Assembly: GCA_046590195.1 (NCBI GenBank)
Contig: JBKJTP010000266.1
Location: 1 to 8,938 of the forward strand
DNA length: 8,938 nt
Direction of reading: 5' to 3'
Origin: JBKJTP01 sp046590195
GTDB lineage: Bacteria; Bacteroidota; Ignavibacteria; Palsa-1295
Below are positions 1-6,525 of this stretch, in pieces (within the stretch, counting starts at the first letter, position 1; each line of letters starts with the position of its first letter). Below the pieces are notes generated by a model that saw nothing but the letters and a program-made list of their open reading frames with translations, ran no database searches and was not told the DNA's origin. A program made the position numbers and the translations under genes.

Positions 1-646
1 CGAGCAAGCGCTCGAACCGGGGCATGTGCTTGCGGAATGCGCTGCCTTTGCCATCTTCCAGCGCGGTGTACATCGCGCCGTAGCGCATGCCGTTCGCATA
101 GATCACGATCGTGCGGACCTTCGCCTGGTACTGCTGGACCTCATAGGTCACGTCATACATCGGGCAGCCTTTGAACGTACCGGTCGAATCAGCACCCAGG
201 AAATTCGCGCCGGTGAACCCGAGGTCGCTTTGCAGACGCGAGTAGTACTCATTGAATGACTGCTCGTACTTCGGCACTGCATAGACAAGAATGTATGGCG
301 CGCCGGTCTCGAATCCTTCACGATTGACTTCAAGTGCGTTGAAGTCATTCACGTCGAGATTGACGGTTGAATCAGGGATCAGAACGTCTGGATCTGGATG
401 CTCCATCTGCTCAACGACCCAATCTTCAGGATGGGCAAAGCTGAACTTGTATTTCTTGATGCCCACGCGTGTCCACTTCTCAATGGATTCGCCTTTGGTC
501 TTCTTGACCGTCTTGGAAGCAGGCGCACTGGATTCCATCGTAGCTGCAGGCCTCGTATGCTGCTTCATCTTTTGCGCTTGGGCAGAAGAGGTAGCAAAGA
601 CAAGCGCGAACAGAACGAGGGAAGCGATCTTCAGTGATCGGATCAT
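1..646 (-). CDS. Exported protein of unknown function, C-terminus beyond window
   Basis: The visible part is 215 codons, read from the ATG at 646 leftwards with no stop before the edge. Residues 1-24 form a signal peptide: basic start MIRSLK, hydrophobic stretch, likely cleavage after SAQA. A Lys/Ala/Thr/Ser-rich linker follows to about residue 55. The mature domain begins near KYKFSFAHPEDWVVEQ (65-80), where aromatic-rich strand followed by HPEDW recalls the opening of PsbP/Mog1-like lipoprotein domains ('P.gW'); the segment RTIVIYANGMRYGAMYTA (178-195) resembles a late strand of such folds. That fold assignment is my inference and weak. The ATG overlaps the TGA of speA as ATGA, and no Shine-Dalgarno is seen, so translation is probably coupled to speA. 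The signal peptide supports this start over the internal Met27. Likely periplasmic or secreted; function unknown. Confidence 0.85.
   Translation of the reverse strand, partial: MIRSLKIASLVLFALVFATSSAQAQKMKQHTRPAATMESSAPASKTVKKTKGESIEKWTRVGIKKYKFSFAHPEDWVVEQMEHPDPDVLIPDSTVNLDVNDFNALEVNREGFETGAPYILVYAVPKYEQSFNEYYSRLQSDLGFTGANFLGADSTGTFKGCPMYDVTYEVQQYQAKVRTIVIYANGMRYGAMYTALEDGKGSAFRKHMPRFERLL
643..646 (-). promoter_or_regulatory. ATGA stop/start overlap coupling speA to the exported gene
   Basis: On the minus strand the TGA of speA (645-643) and the ATG of the following gene (646-644) share bases as ATGA. There is no purine-rich ribosome site in the preceding 20 bases (CATACCTTACGTTCAACAA), so termination-reinitiation coupling is the simplest explanation of how the second gene is translated. 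Confidence 0.75.
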
Positions 647-2658
647 TTGTTGAACGTAAGGTATGTATGATCGAGCAGACCACGCTCGTAATCGTTAAGG
701 AGCCTCATGCCTTCGTTGGGGCGAAGTCTGTCGGACTTGATCGCCTCGTCGAATTGGACCTTCATTCGGCGTCCGAGCTCTTTCGTATGATACTGCGTAA
801 GCTCTAGTACATGAGCAATAGAATTGCCCTCAATAGTTTCCTCGATGTAAAAGCCGTCCTCTTCATCCGGATCAAGGAAAACGTGTGCCTCATTGACACG
901 CCCGAACAGGTTGTGCAGATCGCCCATAATGTCCTGATAAGCACCTGTCATGAAGAAACCGAGATAGTAAGGCTCGCCTTCTTTTAGCGGATGCATCGGC
1001 AGCGCCTTGCGAACATCCTTGATGTCCGCGAACTTACTCACCTTGCCGTCGGAGTCGCACGTGATATCGACCAGCGTACCCTGAATGATCGGCGCCTCGT
1101 TCAAGCGGTGGATCGGCATGATCGGGAAGATCTGCCCGAGCGCCCAGTGATCGAGCAGGCTCTGGAAAACCGAGAAGTTGCAGAGATATTGATCGGCAAG
1201 ATGGGGGATGAGATCCAAGATCTCCTCGGGTACCTCTTCCTCGACCTCCGGATCCTGCGCGCGCTTCTTGTAGATCTCGGTGATCTCTTCGACGATATGC
1301 CAGTAGAAGGTCTCGATCTTCGCCTTGGTCGGGATGTCGAGAATACCGAGATCGAACGCGTTCTGCGAATCGTCCTTGATCTGCAGCACGTCATGGAGCG
1401 CTTCGCGCGGGTTCTCGTGCATACGGTTCTTGATGTCAAGAAGCTGATGCACCCACTTGTGGTCCTTCGGATCGACGCGAAGATCGTATTGCGCTTTTGT
1501 CTTTTCGATCGTACCGAATACCTGCACAACGAGGATCGAGTGATGAGCTACGATAGCACGTCCAGACTCGGAGACGATGTGCGGATGCTCGACGCCTTCT
1601 TCATCACAGATATCCATGATGTTGAAGACGGTGTCCGCCGCGTATTCTTCGACTGTGTAGTTCGTTGAAGAGTGGAAGCTCGTACGCGAGCCATCGTAAT
1701 CGACGCCAAGTCCGCCGCCGACATCGAGATACTCGACCGCATCTAATCCCATCTTCTTCAGCTTCGCATAATAGCGCGCTGCTTCGCGCGTTGCTCGCTT
1801 GATCGAGAGGATGTCGGGGATCTGACTTCCAATGTGGAAGTGAATAAGCTTGATGCAATCGAGCGAGTCTTCGGCCTTGAGATAAGCGATCGCTTCGATG
1901 AGATCCATCGTCGATAGACCGAACTTTGCCGACTCGCCACCGGACGTTGCCCAAATACCCGTGCTCTTCGCTGCGAGGCGAATGCGCACGCCGATCATCG
2001 GCTTGACGCCAGCCTCGCGCGCTGTCTCGATGATCGCCTTGACCTCTTCAAACTTCTCGGCGATCATGATGACCTTCTTGCCGAGCTTATTGCCGATCAG
2101 CGCGGTGCGGATGAATGCTGTATCCTTGTAGCCGTTGCAGATGATGAGCGAATCGGGATTCATGTGCGTCGCAAGCGCAGCGAAGAGCTCAGGCTTTGAT
2201 CCTGCTTCGAGTCCGTAGTTGTACTCTCGGCCCGCATCTTCGATCTCTTCGACGACCTCGCGAAGCTGATTCACCTTGATCGGGAATACTCCGCGGTACT
2301 CGCCCTTGTAGTTCATCTCCTTGATCGCATCGATGAACGCCATGTTGAGCGTCTTGACGCGGTCGCGAAGCAGATCCTGAAAACGCAACACGAGTGGGAA
2401 GCGAAGCCCCTGCTCGGTCGCATCCTCGATCACTTCCATGATGTCGATGCATGCGCCGTTATCACGGGCAGGACACACAGAGATATTTCCGGCGTGGTTG
2501 ACCGTAAAATAGCCAAGGCCCCAGCGGTCGATGTTATAGGTCTCGATCGCATCCTCGATCGTCCAGCCATCGGGGTTGACAAACTCCACCGAAGTTGCTT
2601 CTTCGTTGGTCGGGTCGATGACGGGTCCAGTCAGCTCAGTATCCAGGCGGTCTCTCAT
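643..2658 (-). CDS. speA: Biosynthetic arginine decarboxylase (SpeA)
   Basis: 671 residues, close to the roughly 630-660 usual for the family. It converts L-arginine to agmatine plus CO2 with PLP and Mg2+, the first step of the agmatine route to putrescine and spermidine. It is a fold-type III (alanine racemase-like) decarboxylase: the PLP lysine is K128 in VFPIKVNQ (124-130); HFHIGSQ (273-279) and the glycine loop DVGGGLGVDYDG (312-323) contact the PLP phosphate; SESGRAIVAHHS (363-374) lies on the barrel; QYLCNFSVFQSLLDHWALGQ (490-509) is a typical SpeA signature; C534-D535 in DITCDSDG is the active-site Cys/Asp region in the C-terminal beta domain; FFMTGAYQDIMGDLHNLFGR (568-587) closes the catalytic core. 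All key residues are present. No signal peptide, so cytoplasmic. The start at 2658 is the first in-frame ATG; it has no good Shine-Dalgarno. The stop overlaps the next minus-strand gene by four bases. Confidence 0.97.
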   Translation of the reverse strand: MRDRLDTELTGPVIDPTNEEATSVEFVNPDGWTIEDAIETYNIDRWGLGYFTVNHAGNISVCPARDNGACIDIMEVIEDATEQGLRFPLVLRFQDLLRDRVKTLNMAFIDAIKEMNYKGEYRGVFPIKVNQLREVVEEIEDAGREYNYGLEAGSKPELFAALATHMNPDSLIICNGYKDTAFIRTALIGNKLGKKVIMIAEKFEEVKAIIETAREAGVKPMIGVRIRLAAKSTGIWATSGGESAKFGLSTMDLIEAIAYLKAEDSLDCIKLIHFHIGSQIPDILSIKRATREAARYYAKLKKMGLDAVEYLDVGGGLGVDYDGSRTSFHSSTNYTVEEYAADTVFNIMDICDEEGVEHPHIVSESGRAIVAHHSILVVQVFGTIEKTKAQYDLRVDPKDHKWVHQLLDIKNRMHENPREALHDVLQIKDDSQNAFDLGILDIPTKAKIETFYWHIVEEITEIYKKRAQDPEVEEEVPEEILDLIPHLADQYLCNFSVFQSLLDHWALGQIFPIMPIHRLNEAPIIQGTLVDITCDSDGKVSKFADIKDVRKALPMHPLKEGEPYYLGFFMTGAYQDIMGDLHNLFGRVNEAHVFLDPDEEDGFYIEETIEGNSIAHVLELTQYHTKELGRRMKVQFDEAIKSDRLRPNEGMRLLNDYERGLLDHTYLTFNK

Positions 2659-2938
2659 TCAGGGCTCTACGAGATCAGGTACGGTAACACGAAAACAGCG
2701 GAATGGCGAGGGGGAGTGGCGCGCCTCGAACAACTTGCGACACCCTCCACCGCCCGCCGAAAACAAAATTCGTACGGTTTTGTGCAGGTCTGACTAAGAT
2801 TATTTCGCGCCCCAATCGGCCGTCAGCCGACCTAATAAGCTTTGGGATATTCATGCTGCTGTAAGTGCGTTCCTCGCGAGGCTGACATCAATCTTACGTG
2901 AGATTTCGTCGCGCTCGTGACCTTACCTTGCGTCCTAG
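2659..2938. other. Intergenic region upstream of speA, no gene seen
   Basis: About 280 bases with no credible coding frame. It holds the imperfect palindrome at 2763-2783, a short hairpin TCGGC/GCCGA (2816-2820 with 2826-2830) and the 10-bp palindrome CCTCGCGAGG (2872-2881). The speA promoter should lie here, reading leftwards, but I could not identify convincing -35/-10 or Bacteroidota-type -33/-7 boxes. Composition is more mixed than in the neighbouring genes. Confidence 0.5.
2763..2783. repeat. Imperfect 21-bp palindrome upstream of speA
   Basis: ACAAAA (2763-2768) and TTTTGT (2778-2783) flank a core containing the palindrome CGTACG (2771-2776). The core is off-centre by half a base, so the dyad is imperfect. 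It lies about 105 bases upstream of the speA start in an otherwise featureless leader and could be a protein-binding site for speA control. I see no matching known operator, and chance is possible. Confidence 0.25.
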
Positions 2939-3067
2939 CTCGAAAAGTCATCGGTGGTGCTGATCGTCCTTGCCGGCATCATCCTGTTCGGTGAGCCGCT
3001 GACGATCAAGACCGTCATCGGCATGGCGATGATCATTGGGGGGATGTATGCGATGTTTGTGAAGTGA
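2939..3067 (+). pseudogene. C-terminal remnant of a DMT/EamA-type transporter
   Basis: Forty-two sense codons ending in TGA at 3065-3067 read LEKSSVVLIVLAGIILFGEP, then LTIKTVIGMAMIIGGMYAMF and VK. The pattern, a lysine-serine start to one membrane helix, (F/L)GEPLT between helices, then a glycine-rich last helix (VIGMAMIIGG), is the characteristic end of small drug/metabolite transporter (EamA) proteins. The frame is closed immediately upstream by TAG at 2936-2938, there is no suitable start, and the upstream 130 bases show no preceding helices in any frame. Codon choice (ATC, CTG, GCG, ATG) matches real genes here. I therefore read it as the surviving end of a deleted or recombined gene, not a functional one. 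The family call rests on about 42 residues. Confidence 0.65.
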
Positions 3068-3088
3068 TCATACGGTCCGAATGGGGCA

Positions 3089-3328
3089 TTAGGCAGCGAG
3101 TTTCTGGACCAGGTTGATGCCGTTAATGGTGGGCAATTCGTGTCCCATTCGCAGCCCAAGAATCACCCAGCCCTCCAAGACCTCTTCCAAGATCTCGCGG
3201 CATTTCTCAAGCGTGTTCTCATTAGCCATCACGCCTGGGCAGGAGGGAATCTCACCGTAGTAAGTCCCGTCCTCGAAGATCTCATAATGCGCCTCGCGCA
3301 TAGCGCTGTCTATATATTCTCGTAGCAT
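3089..3328 (-). CDS. Orphan HicB-family antitoxin-like protein
   Basis: 79 residues. HicB proteins have a partial RNase H-like fold and normally neutralise the HicA mRNA interferase in type II toxin-antitoxin pairs. The HicB pattern is clear: AHYEIFEDGTYYGEIPSCPG (13-32) gives the first strands and the 'E.P..PG' turn, then ANENTLEKCREILEEVLEGW (35-54) is the conserved 'T.eE....i.e.l..w' helix, followed by ILGLRMGHELPTINGINL (56-73), typical of the short HicB subfamily of about 70-80 residues that lacks a long DNA-binding tail. The start at 3328 is the first ATG of the frame; no Shine-Dalgarno is visible. No HicA-like frame occurs on either side: downstream is the antisense of the transporter remnant, with 21 bases between the convergent stops. 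It may be a solitary regulator, an anti-toxin against HicA elsewhere, or a decaying pair. Confidence 0.8.
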   Translation of the reverse strand: MLREYIDSAMREAHYEIFEDGTYYGEIPSCPGVMANENTLEKCREILEEVLEGWVILGLRMGHELPTINGINLVQKLAA

Positions 3329-3382
3329 GTAGTGATAACCGCGCTTGACCTGAGCGAATCCAGTAAATTATGTCCTCCAAAT

Positions 3383-3412
3383 TCAGAATTCAGCACTCAA
3401 AACTCAGAATTC
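3383..3412. repeat. Short direct repeat TCAGAATTC, two copies
   Basis: TCAGAATTC occurs at 3383-3391 and again at 3404-3412, a 21-base period, separated by AGCACTCAAAAC. The reverse strand reads as GAATTCTGA units around GTTTTGAGTGCT. Low-complexity strings of this type are often left in intergenic DNA of environmental bacteria; no function can be assigned. Confidence 0.5.
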
Positions 3413-3750
3413 CCAGCCCCGCTTCTTGCATTTCTCGAAAAAAATGCGTATATTTGGGCATAACGTTCTCGCTCTGCGGTCAGTAGGCGGTTCGGCTTAT
3501 GGCTCATCGGCCATTGGATGGCTCTCCATTGCGCATCTCTGAAGCGATGACTAGGCTCTGTGCTGGCTTTTTCAAGTCCAGGCACACACCTTCTGCACCT
3601 CTAGTCATCTGTTGTGCGCACCCACCATTTCGGGAGCTTACTATTATATGACTCGAAAACTCAGACGAGACGTCTCTTAGCAATACCCTTGTCATTTTGT
3701 TGTCTGCCGCCAGGATCTCACACATGTTCGCCTGGGGTAGCCTGAACTTA

Positions 3751-3756
3751 TATAAC
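3751..3756 (+). promoter_or_regulatory. Possible -10 element (TATAAC) for hppA
   Basis: TATAAC lies in the locally AT-rich stretch CTTATATAACACATCGA directly before the first hppA ATG. A transcription start 7 bases downstream would fall at about 3763, making a protein started at 3764 essentially leaderless, or giving a leader near 95 bases for the alternative start at 3860. The only -35 candidate, TTCGCC at 3727-3732, matches TTGACA at three of six positions, so support is weak. Confidence 0.25.
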
Positions 3757-3763
3757 ACATCGA

Positions 3764-6433
3764 ATGAGATCAACACACATTCTCGGGACCGCTCAGAGCT
3801 GCGATGCGCATACGGCGAAGCACGAGCCGGTCGCGCTGATCAAGCGCATTATCCCGTCTATGCGTCGTAGTGCCCACACTCTAGGTATGTTCGCCCTCAT
3901 GGCGCTTCTGTGGTCTTCAAGCACCGCATTTGCGCAGGGCACGGCAGATTCCATCCTGACGCCAGCGCCTGCGGAGAGTTCGACGCAGTCCATTCAGGGC
4001 ACACCGAGCACTGACGCGACTCACAGCACCGCAGATGCTGCGGAAGCTACCCGCAAACACCATAGCGGTGGCGAGGCCAGCCTCGTGCTGCCAGATCTTT
4101 CGAGCGTTGAGTTCATGGGCATGAACGGCCATGATCTGCTCATGCTTGGGCTGGTGTTCTGCGCACTGGGCCTCCTCTTCGGCTTGATGATCCTCAAGCA
4201 GCTCAAGAACATGCCTGTGCATCGGACGATGCGCGAGGTATCCGAGCTGATCTACGCGACGTGTAAGACCTACCTTGAGACGCAGGGTAAGTTCATCGCC
4301 ATTCTCTGGATCTTCATCGCGGTCATCATCGGACTCTACTTCGGCGTGCTTTCGCCGGTCGAAGGTAAGCCGGTGCTCCTAACCGTTGCGATCATCCTGT
4401 TCTTCTCGATCGTCGGTATTCTTGGTTCGTACGGGGTAGCATGGTTCGGTATCCGAGTCAACACCTACGCGAACAGCCGTACGGCGTTCGCCAGCTTGCG
4501 CGGCAAGCCATTTCCGGTCTATGCGATCCCGCTGAAGGCTGGTATGTCGATCGGTATGCTCTTGATCTCTGTCGAGCTCCTGATCATGCTCGCGATCCTG
4601 CTCTTCGTCCCGAATTACTACGCAGGCGCGTGCTTCATCGGCTTTGCTATCGGTGAATCGCTCGGTGCTGCTGCACTCCGTATTGCCGGCGGTATCTTCA
4701 CGAAGATCGCCGACATCGGTGCCGATCTCATGAAGATCGTATTCGGTATCAAGGAAGACGATGCGCGTAACCCTGGCGTCATTGCAGATTGCGTAGGCGA
4801 TAACGCTGGCGACTCTGTCGGACCTTCGGCTGACGGCTTCGAGACGTATGGTGTGACGGGCGTTGCGCTTATCACCTTCATCCTGCTCGGCGTTGCTGAT
4901 GCCACGGTTCAGGTACAGCTTCTCGTCTGGATCTTCGCGATGCGCATCATGATGCTCGTCTCTTCAGCAGGTGCTTACTTCCTCAATGAGACAGTCGCAA
5001 AGAGCAAGTACGGCAATGCTGATCAGATGAACTTTGAGAAGCCACTGACCTCGCTCGTTTGGGTAACATCGATCATCTCGATCATCCTGACCTACATCGT
5101 CAGCTATCTCATGATCCCTGTGCTTGGTGGCGATACCACGCTATGGTGGAAGCTTTCGACGATCATCAGTTGCGGCACGCTTGCCGGAGCCGTGATACCG
5201 GAGCTTGTGAAGGTATTCACATCAACGGAGTCGGCACACGTTAAGGAAGTGGTGTCATCATCTCGCGAAGGCGGTGCATCGCTCAACATCTTGTCAGGTC
5301 TCATCGCAGGTAACTTCTCCGGTTACTGGTTGGGTCTGACGATGGTGATCCTGATGGCAGCCGGTTATCTCGTATCGATGCAGGGACTTGGGCAGAACAT
5401 GCCAGGCACCGACATTCCGCTGATGCTCGCACCAGCAGTGTTCGCGTTCGGTCTGATCGCGTTCGGATTCCTCGGCATGGGACCTGTAACGATCGCCGTA
5501 GATTCTTACGGACCTGTTACGGATAACGCGCAGTCAGTATACGAGCTTTCACTCATCGAAGACGAGCCGAACATTGAAGCTGAGATCAAGAAGGATTTCG
5601 GTATCGATCCGCAGTTCGCACGTGCTAAGCATTTGCTCGAAGAGAATGACGGCGCTGGCAATACGTTCAAGGCAACAGCAAAGCCGGTGCTTATCGGTAC
5701 CGCTGTCGTGGGATCAACGACGATGATCTTCTCGATCATCATGGCGCTGACACACGGCCTCACCGAGAACCTCGAGAAGCTATCGCTCCTGCATGCACCG
5801 TTCATGCTCGGCCTCATCACTGGTGGTGCGATCATCTATTGGTTCACTGGTGCTTCGATGCAAGCTGTAACGACCGGCGCTTACCGCGCTGTGGAGTTCA
5901 TCAAGGCGAATATCAAGCTTGAAGGTGGCGGCAAAAGAGCATCTATCTCCGACTCAAAGAAGGTGGTAGAGATCTGTACGAAGTATGCACAGACGGGAAT
6001 GTTCAACATTTTCCTGACCGTGTTCTTCTCGACGCTTGCATTCGCATTCCTCGAGCCGTACTTCTTCATTGGCTACCTGATCTCGATCGCAGTCTTCGGA
6101 TTGTACCAGGCGCTCTTCATGGCAAATGCCGGCGGCGCATGGGATAACGCAAAGAAGATCGTTGAAGTAGAGTTGAAGCAGAAGGGCACACCGCTGCACG
6201 ATGCTACGGTCGTTGGTGATACAGTTGGTGATCCGTTCAAGGATACGTCATCTGTTGCACTGAACCCGGTCATCAAGTTCACGACTCTCTTCGGATTGCT
6301 CGCAGTTGAACTCGCAGTGAAGCTCACAGCGGATGCAGGCTCCGGCTTGACATACGCGCTCTCTGCAGGCTTCTTCGCGATCTCCGTCTACTTCGTCTGG
6401 CGTTCATTCTACAAGATGCGCATCGCTGGATAA
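3764..6433 (+). CDS. hppA: Membrane-bound H+-translocating pyrophosphatase, divergent K+-independent type
   Basis: Integral inner-membrane pump that couples hydrolysis of pyrophosphate to proton export. All substrate/Mg2+ motifs are present (numbering from the ATG at 3764): TKIADIGADL (313-322), KEDDARNP (330-337), DCVGDNAGDS (342-351), DSYGPVTDNA (580-589), ANAGGAWDNAKK (787-798) and GDTVGDPFKDTS (818-829). K636 in GNTFKATAK (632-640) occupies the position where lysine instead of alanine gives K+ independence. Canonical positions differ, e.g. SVGPSADGFETYG in place of CAGMAADLFESY, as in the divergent, Na+-inhibited H+-PPases described from Chlorobium limicola and Cellulomonas fimi. About 16 membrane helices are expected; the first is at 123-146. 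Usual length is 650-800; the excess is N-terminal. An alternative ATG at 3860 (857 residues) gives a signal peptide, MRRSAHTLGMFALMALLW, with cleavage near AFA-QG (57/58), and may be the true start. Neither start has a Shine-Dalgarno. Ends at tandem hairpins; probably monocistronic. Confidence 0.95.
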   Translation: MRSTHILGTAQSCDAHTAKHEPVALIKRIIPSMRRSAHTLGMFALMALLWSSSTAFAQGTADSILTPAPAESSTQSIQGTPSTDATHSTADAAEATRKHHSGGEASLVLPDLSSVEFMGMNGHDLLMLGLVFCALGLLFGLMILKQLKNMPVHRTMREVSELIYATCKTYLETQGKFIAILWIFIAVIIGLYFGVLSPVEGKPVLLTVAIILFFSIVGILGSYGVAWFGIRVNTYANSRTAFASLRGKPFPVYAIPLKAGMSIGMLLISVELLIMLAILLFVPNYYAGACFIGFAIGESLGAAALRIAGGIFTKIADIGADLMKIVFGIKEDDARNPGVIADCVGDNAGDSVGPSADGFETYGVTGVALITFILLGVADATVQVQLLVWIFAMRIMMLVSSAGAYFLNETVAKSKYGNADQMNFEKPLTSLVWVTSIISIILTYIVSYLMIPVLGGDTTLWWKLSTIISCGTLAGAVIPELVKVFTSTESAHVKEVVSSSREGGASLNILSGLIAGNFSGYWLGLTMVILMAAGYLVSMQGLGQNMPGTDIPLMLAPAVFAFGLIAFGFLGMGPVTIAVDSYGPVTDNAQSVYELSLIEDEPNIEAEIKKDFGIDPQFARAKHLLEENDGAGNTFKATAKPVLIGTAVVGSTTMIFSIIMALTHGLTENLEKLSLLHAPFMLGLITGGAIIYWFTGASMQAVTTGAYRAVEFIKANIKLEGGGKRASISDSKKVVEICTKYAQTGMFNIFLTVFFSTLAFAFLEPYFFIGYLISIAVFGLYQALFMANAGGAWDNAKKIVEVELKQKGTPLHDATVVGDTVGDPFKDTSSVALNPVIKFTTLFGLLAVELAVKLTADAGSGLTYALSAGFFAISVYFVWRSFYKMRIAG

Positions 6434-6443
6434 TAAATGTAGC

Positions 6444-6474
6444 GCTGGCCGGATCATCGGTGATCCGAGCCGGC
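6444..6474 (+). other. Stable hairpin just after the hppA stop
   Basis: GGATCA (6451-6456) pairs with TGATCC (6461-6466) around a TCGG tetraloop, and the stem extends outward through GCTGGCC (6444-6450) with G-AGCCGGC (6467-6474), leaving one bulged A and one G-T pair. It has no T run and so is not itself a terminator; it may protect the 3' end of the hppA transcript. Confidence 0.6.
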
Positions 6475-6482
6475 AAGCCAAG

Positions 6483-6511
6483 AAAGCCCCGGGTCAACAC
6501 CGGGGCTTTTT
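6483..6511 (+). terminator. Intrinsic terminator of hppA
   Basis: A perfect 10-bp stem, AAAGCCCCGG (6483-6492) with CCGGGGCTTT (6500-6509), has a 7-base loop GTCAACA and runs into TTTTT (6507-6511). It lies 50 bases after the hppA TAA. The A run on the left arm makes it partly bidirectional, but nothing converges on it closely. Confidence 0.92.
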
Positions 6512-6525
6512 GCTTTAAAGATTGA

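Larger units (their letters stand above)
3329..3763. other. Intergenic region with short repeats, no credible gene
   Basis: About 435 bases lacking a gene I can support. Short open frames on the minus strand (3397-3585 and 3504-3776) overlap each other in different frames, have no ribosome site and show no recognisable domain. Visible structure: the direct repeat TCAGAATTC at 3383 and 3404; an A-rich run at 3438-3444 followed by TATATTTG (3449-3456), which fits the Bacteroidota -7 box TAnnTTTG, with TTG twenty bases earlier (3426-3428); the 10-bp palindrome GAGACGTCTC (3667-3676); and TATAAC at 3751-3756 next to hppA. The -7/-33 match reads rightwards but lies 300 bases from hppA, so its role is unclear. 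Confidence 0.5.

Noticed and set aside
291..653. Plus-strand open frame of 120 codons opposite the exported gene
   Set aside because: Antisense to a frame with a clear signal peptide and ATGA coupling to speA; the antisense frame has no domain.
991..1668. Long open frame (225 codons) on the plus strand inside speA
   Set aside because: It is antisense to an unmistakable SpeA; it comes from the codon bias of that gene (few stops in the complementary frame) and shows no domain.
1101..1954. Arg/Ser-rich open frames on the minus strand overlapping speA (1101-1529, 1548-1742, 1604-1954)
   Set aside because: Out-of-frame shadows of speA with biased, non-protein-like composition.
2935..3159. Minus-strand 74-codon open frame as a possible HicA partner
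   Set aside because: It is the antisense of the transporter remnant and overlaps hicB; there is no HicA signature such as the G-S/K-H-x-hydrophobic motif.
3504..3776. Minus-strand open frame of 90 codons upstream of hppA
   Set aside because: Overlaps the hppA start and another frame (3397-3585), lacks a ribosome site and resembles no family I recognise; composition is not gene-like.
6441..6511. Riboswitch or small RNA after hppA
   Set aside because: The two hairpins with the final T run are fully explained as a transcript end; no conserved riboswitch core is visible.
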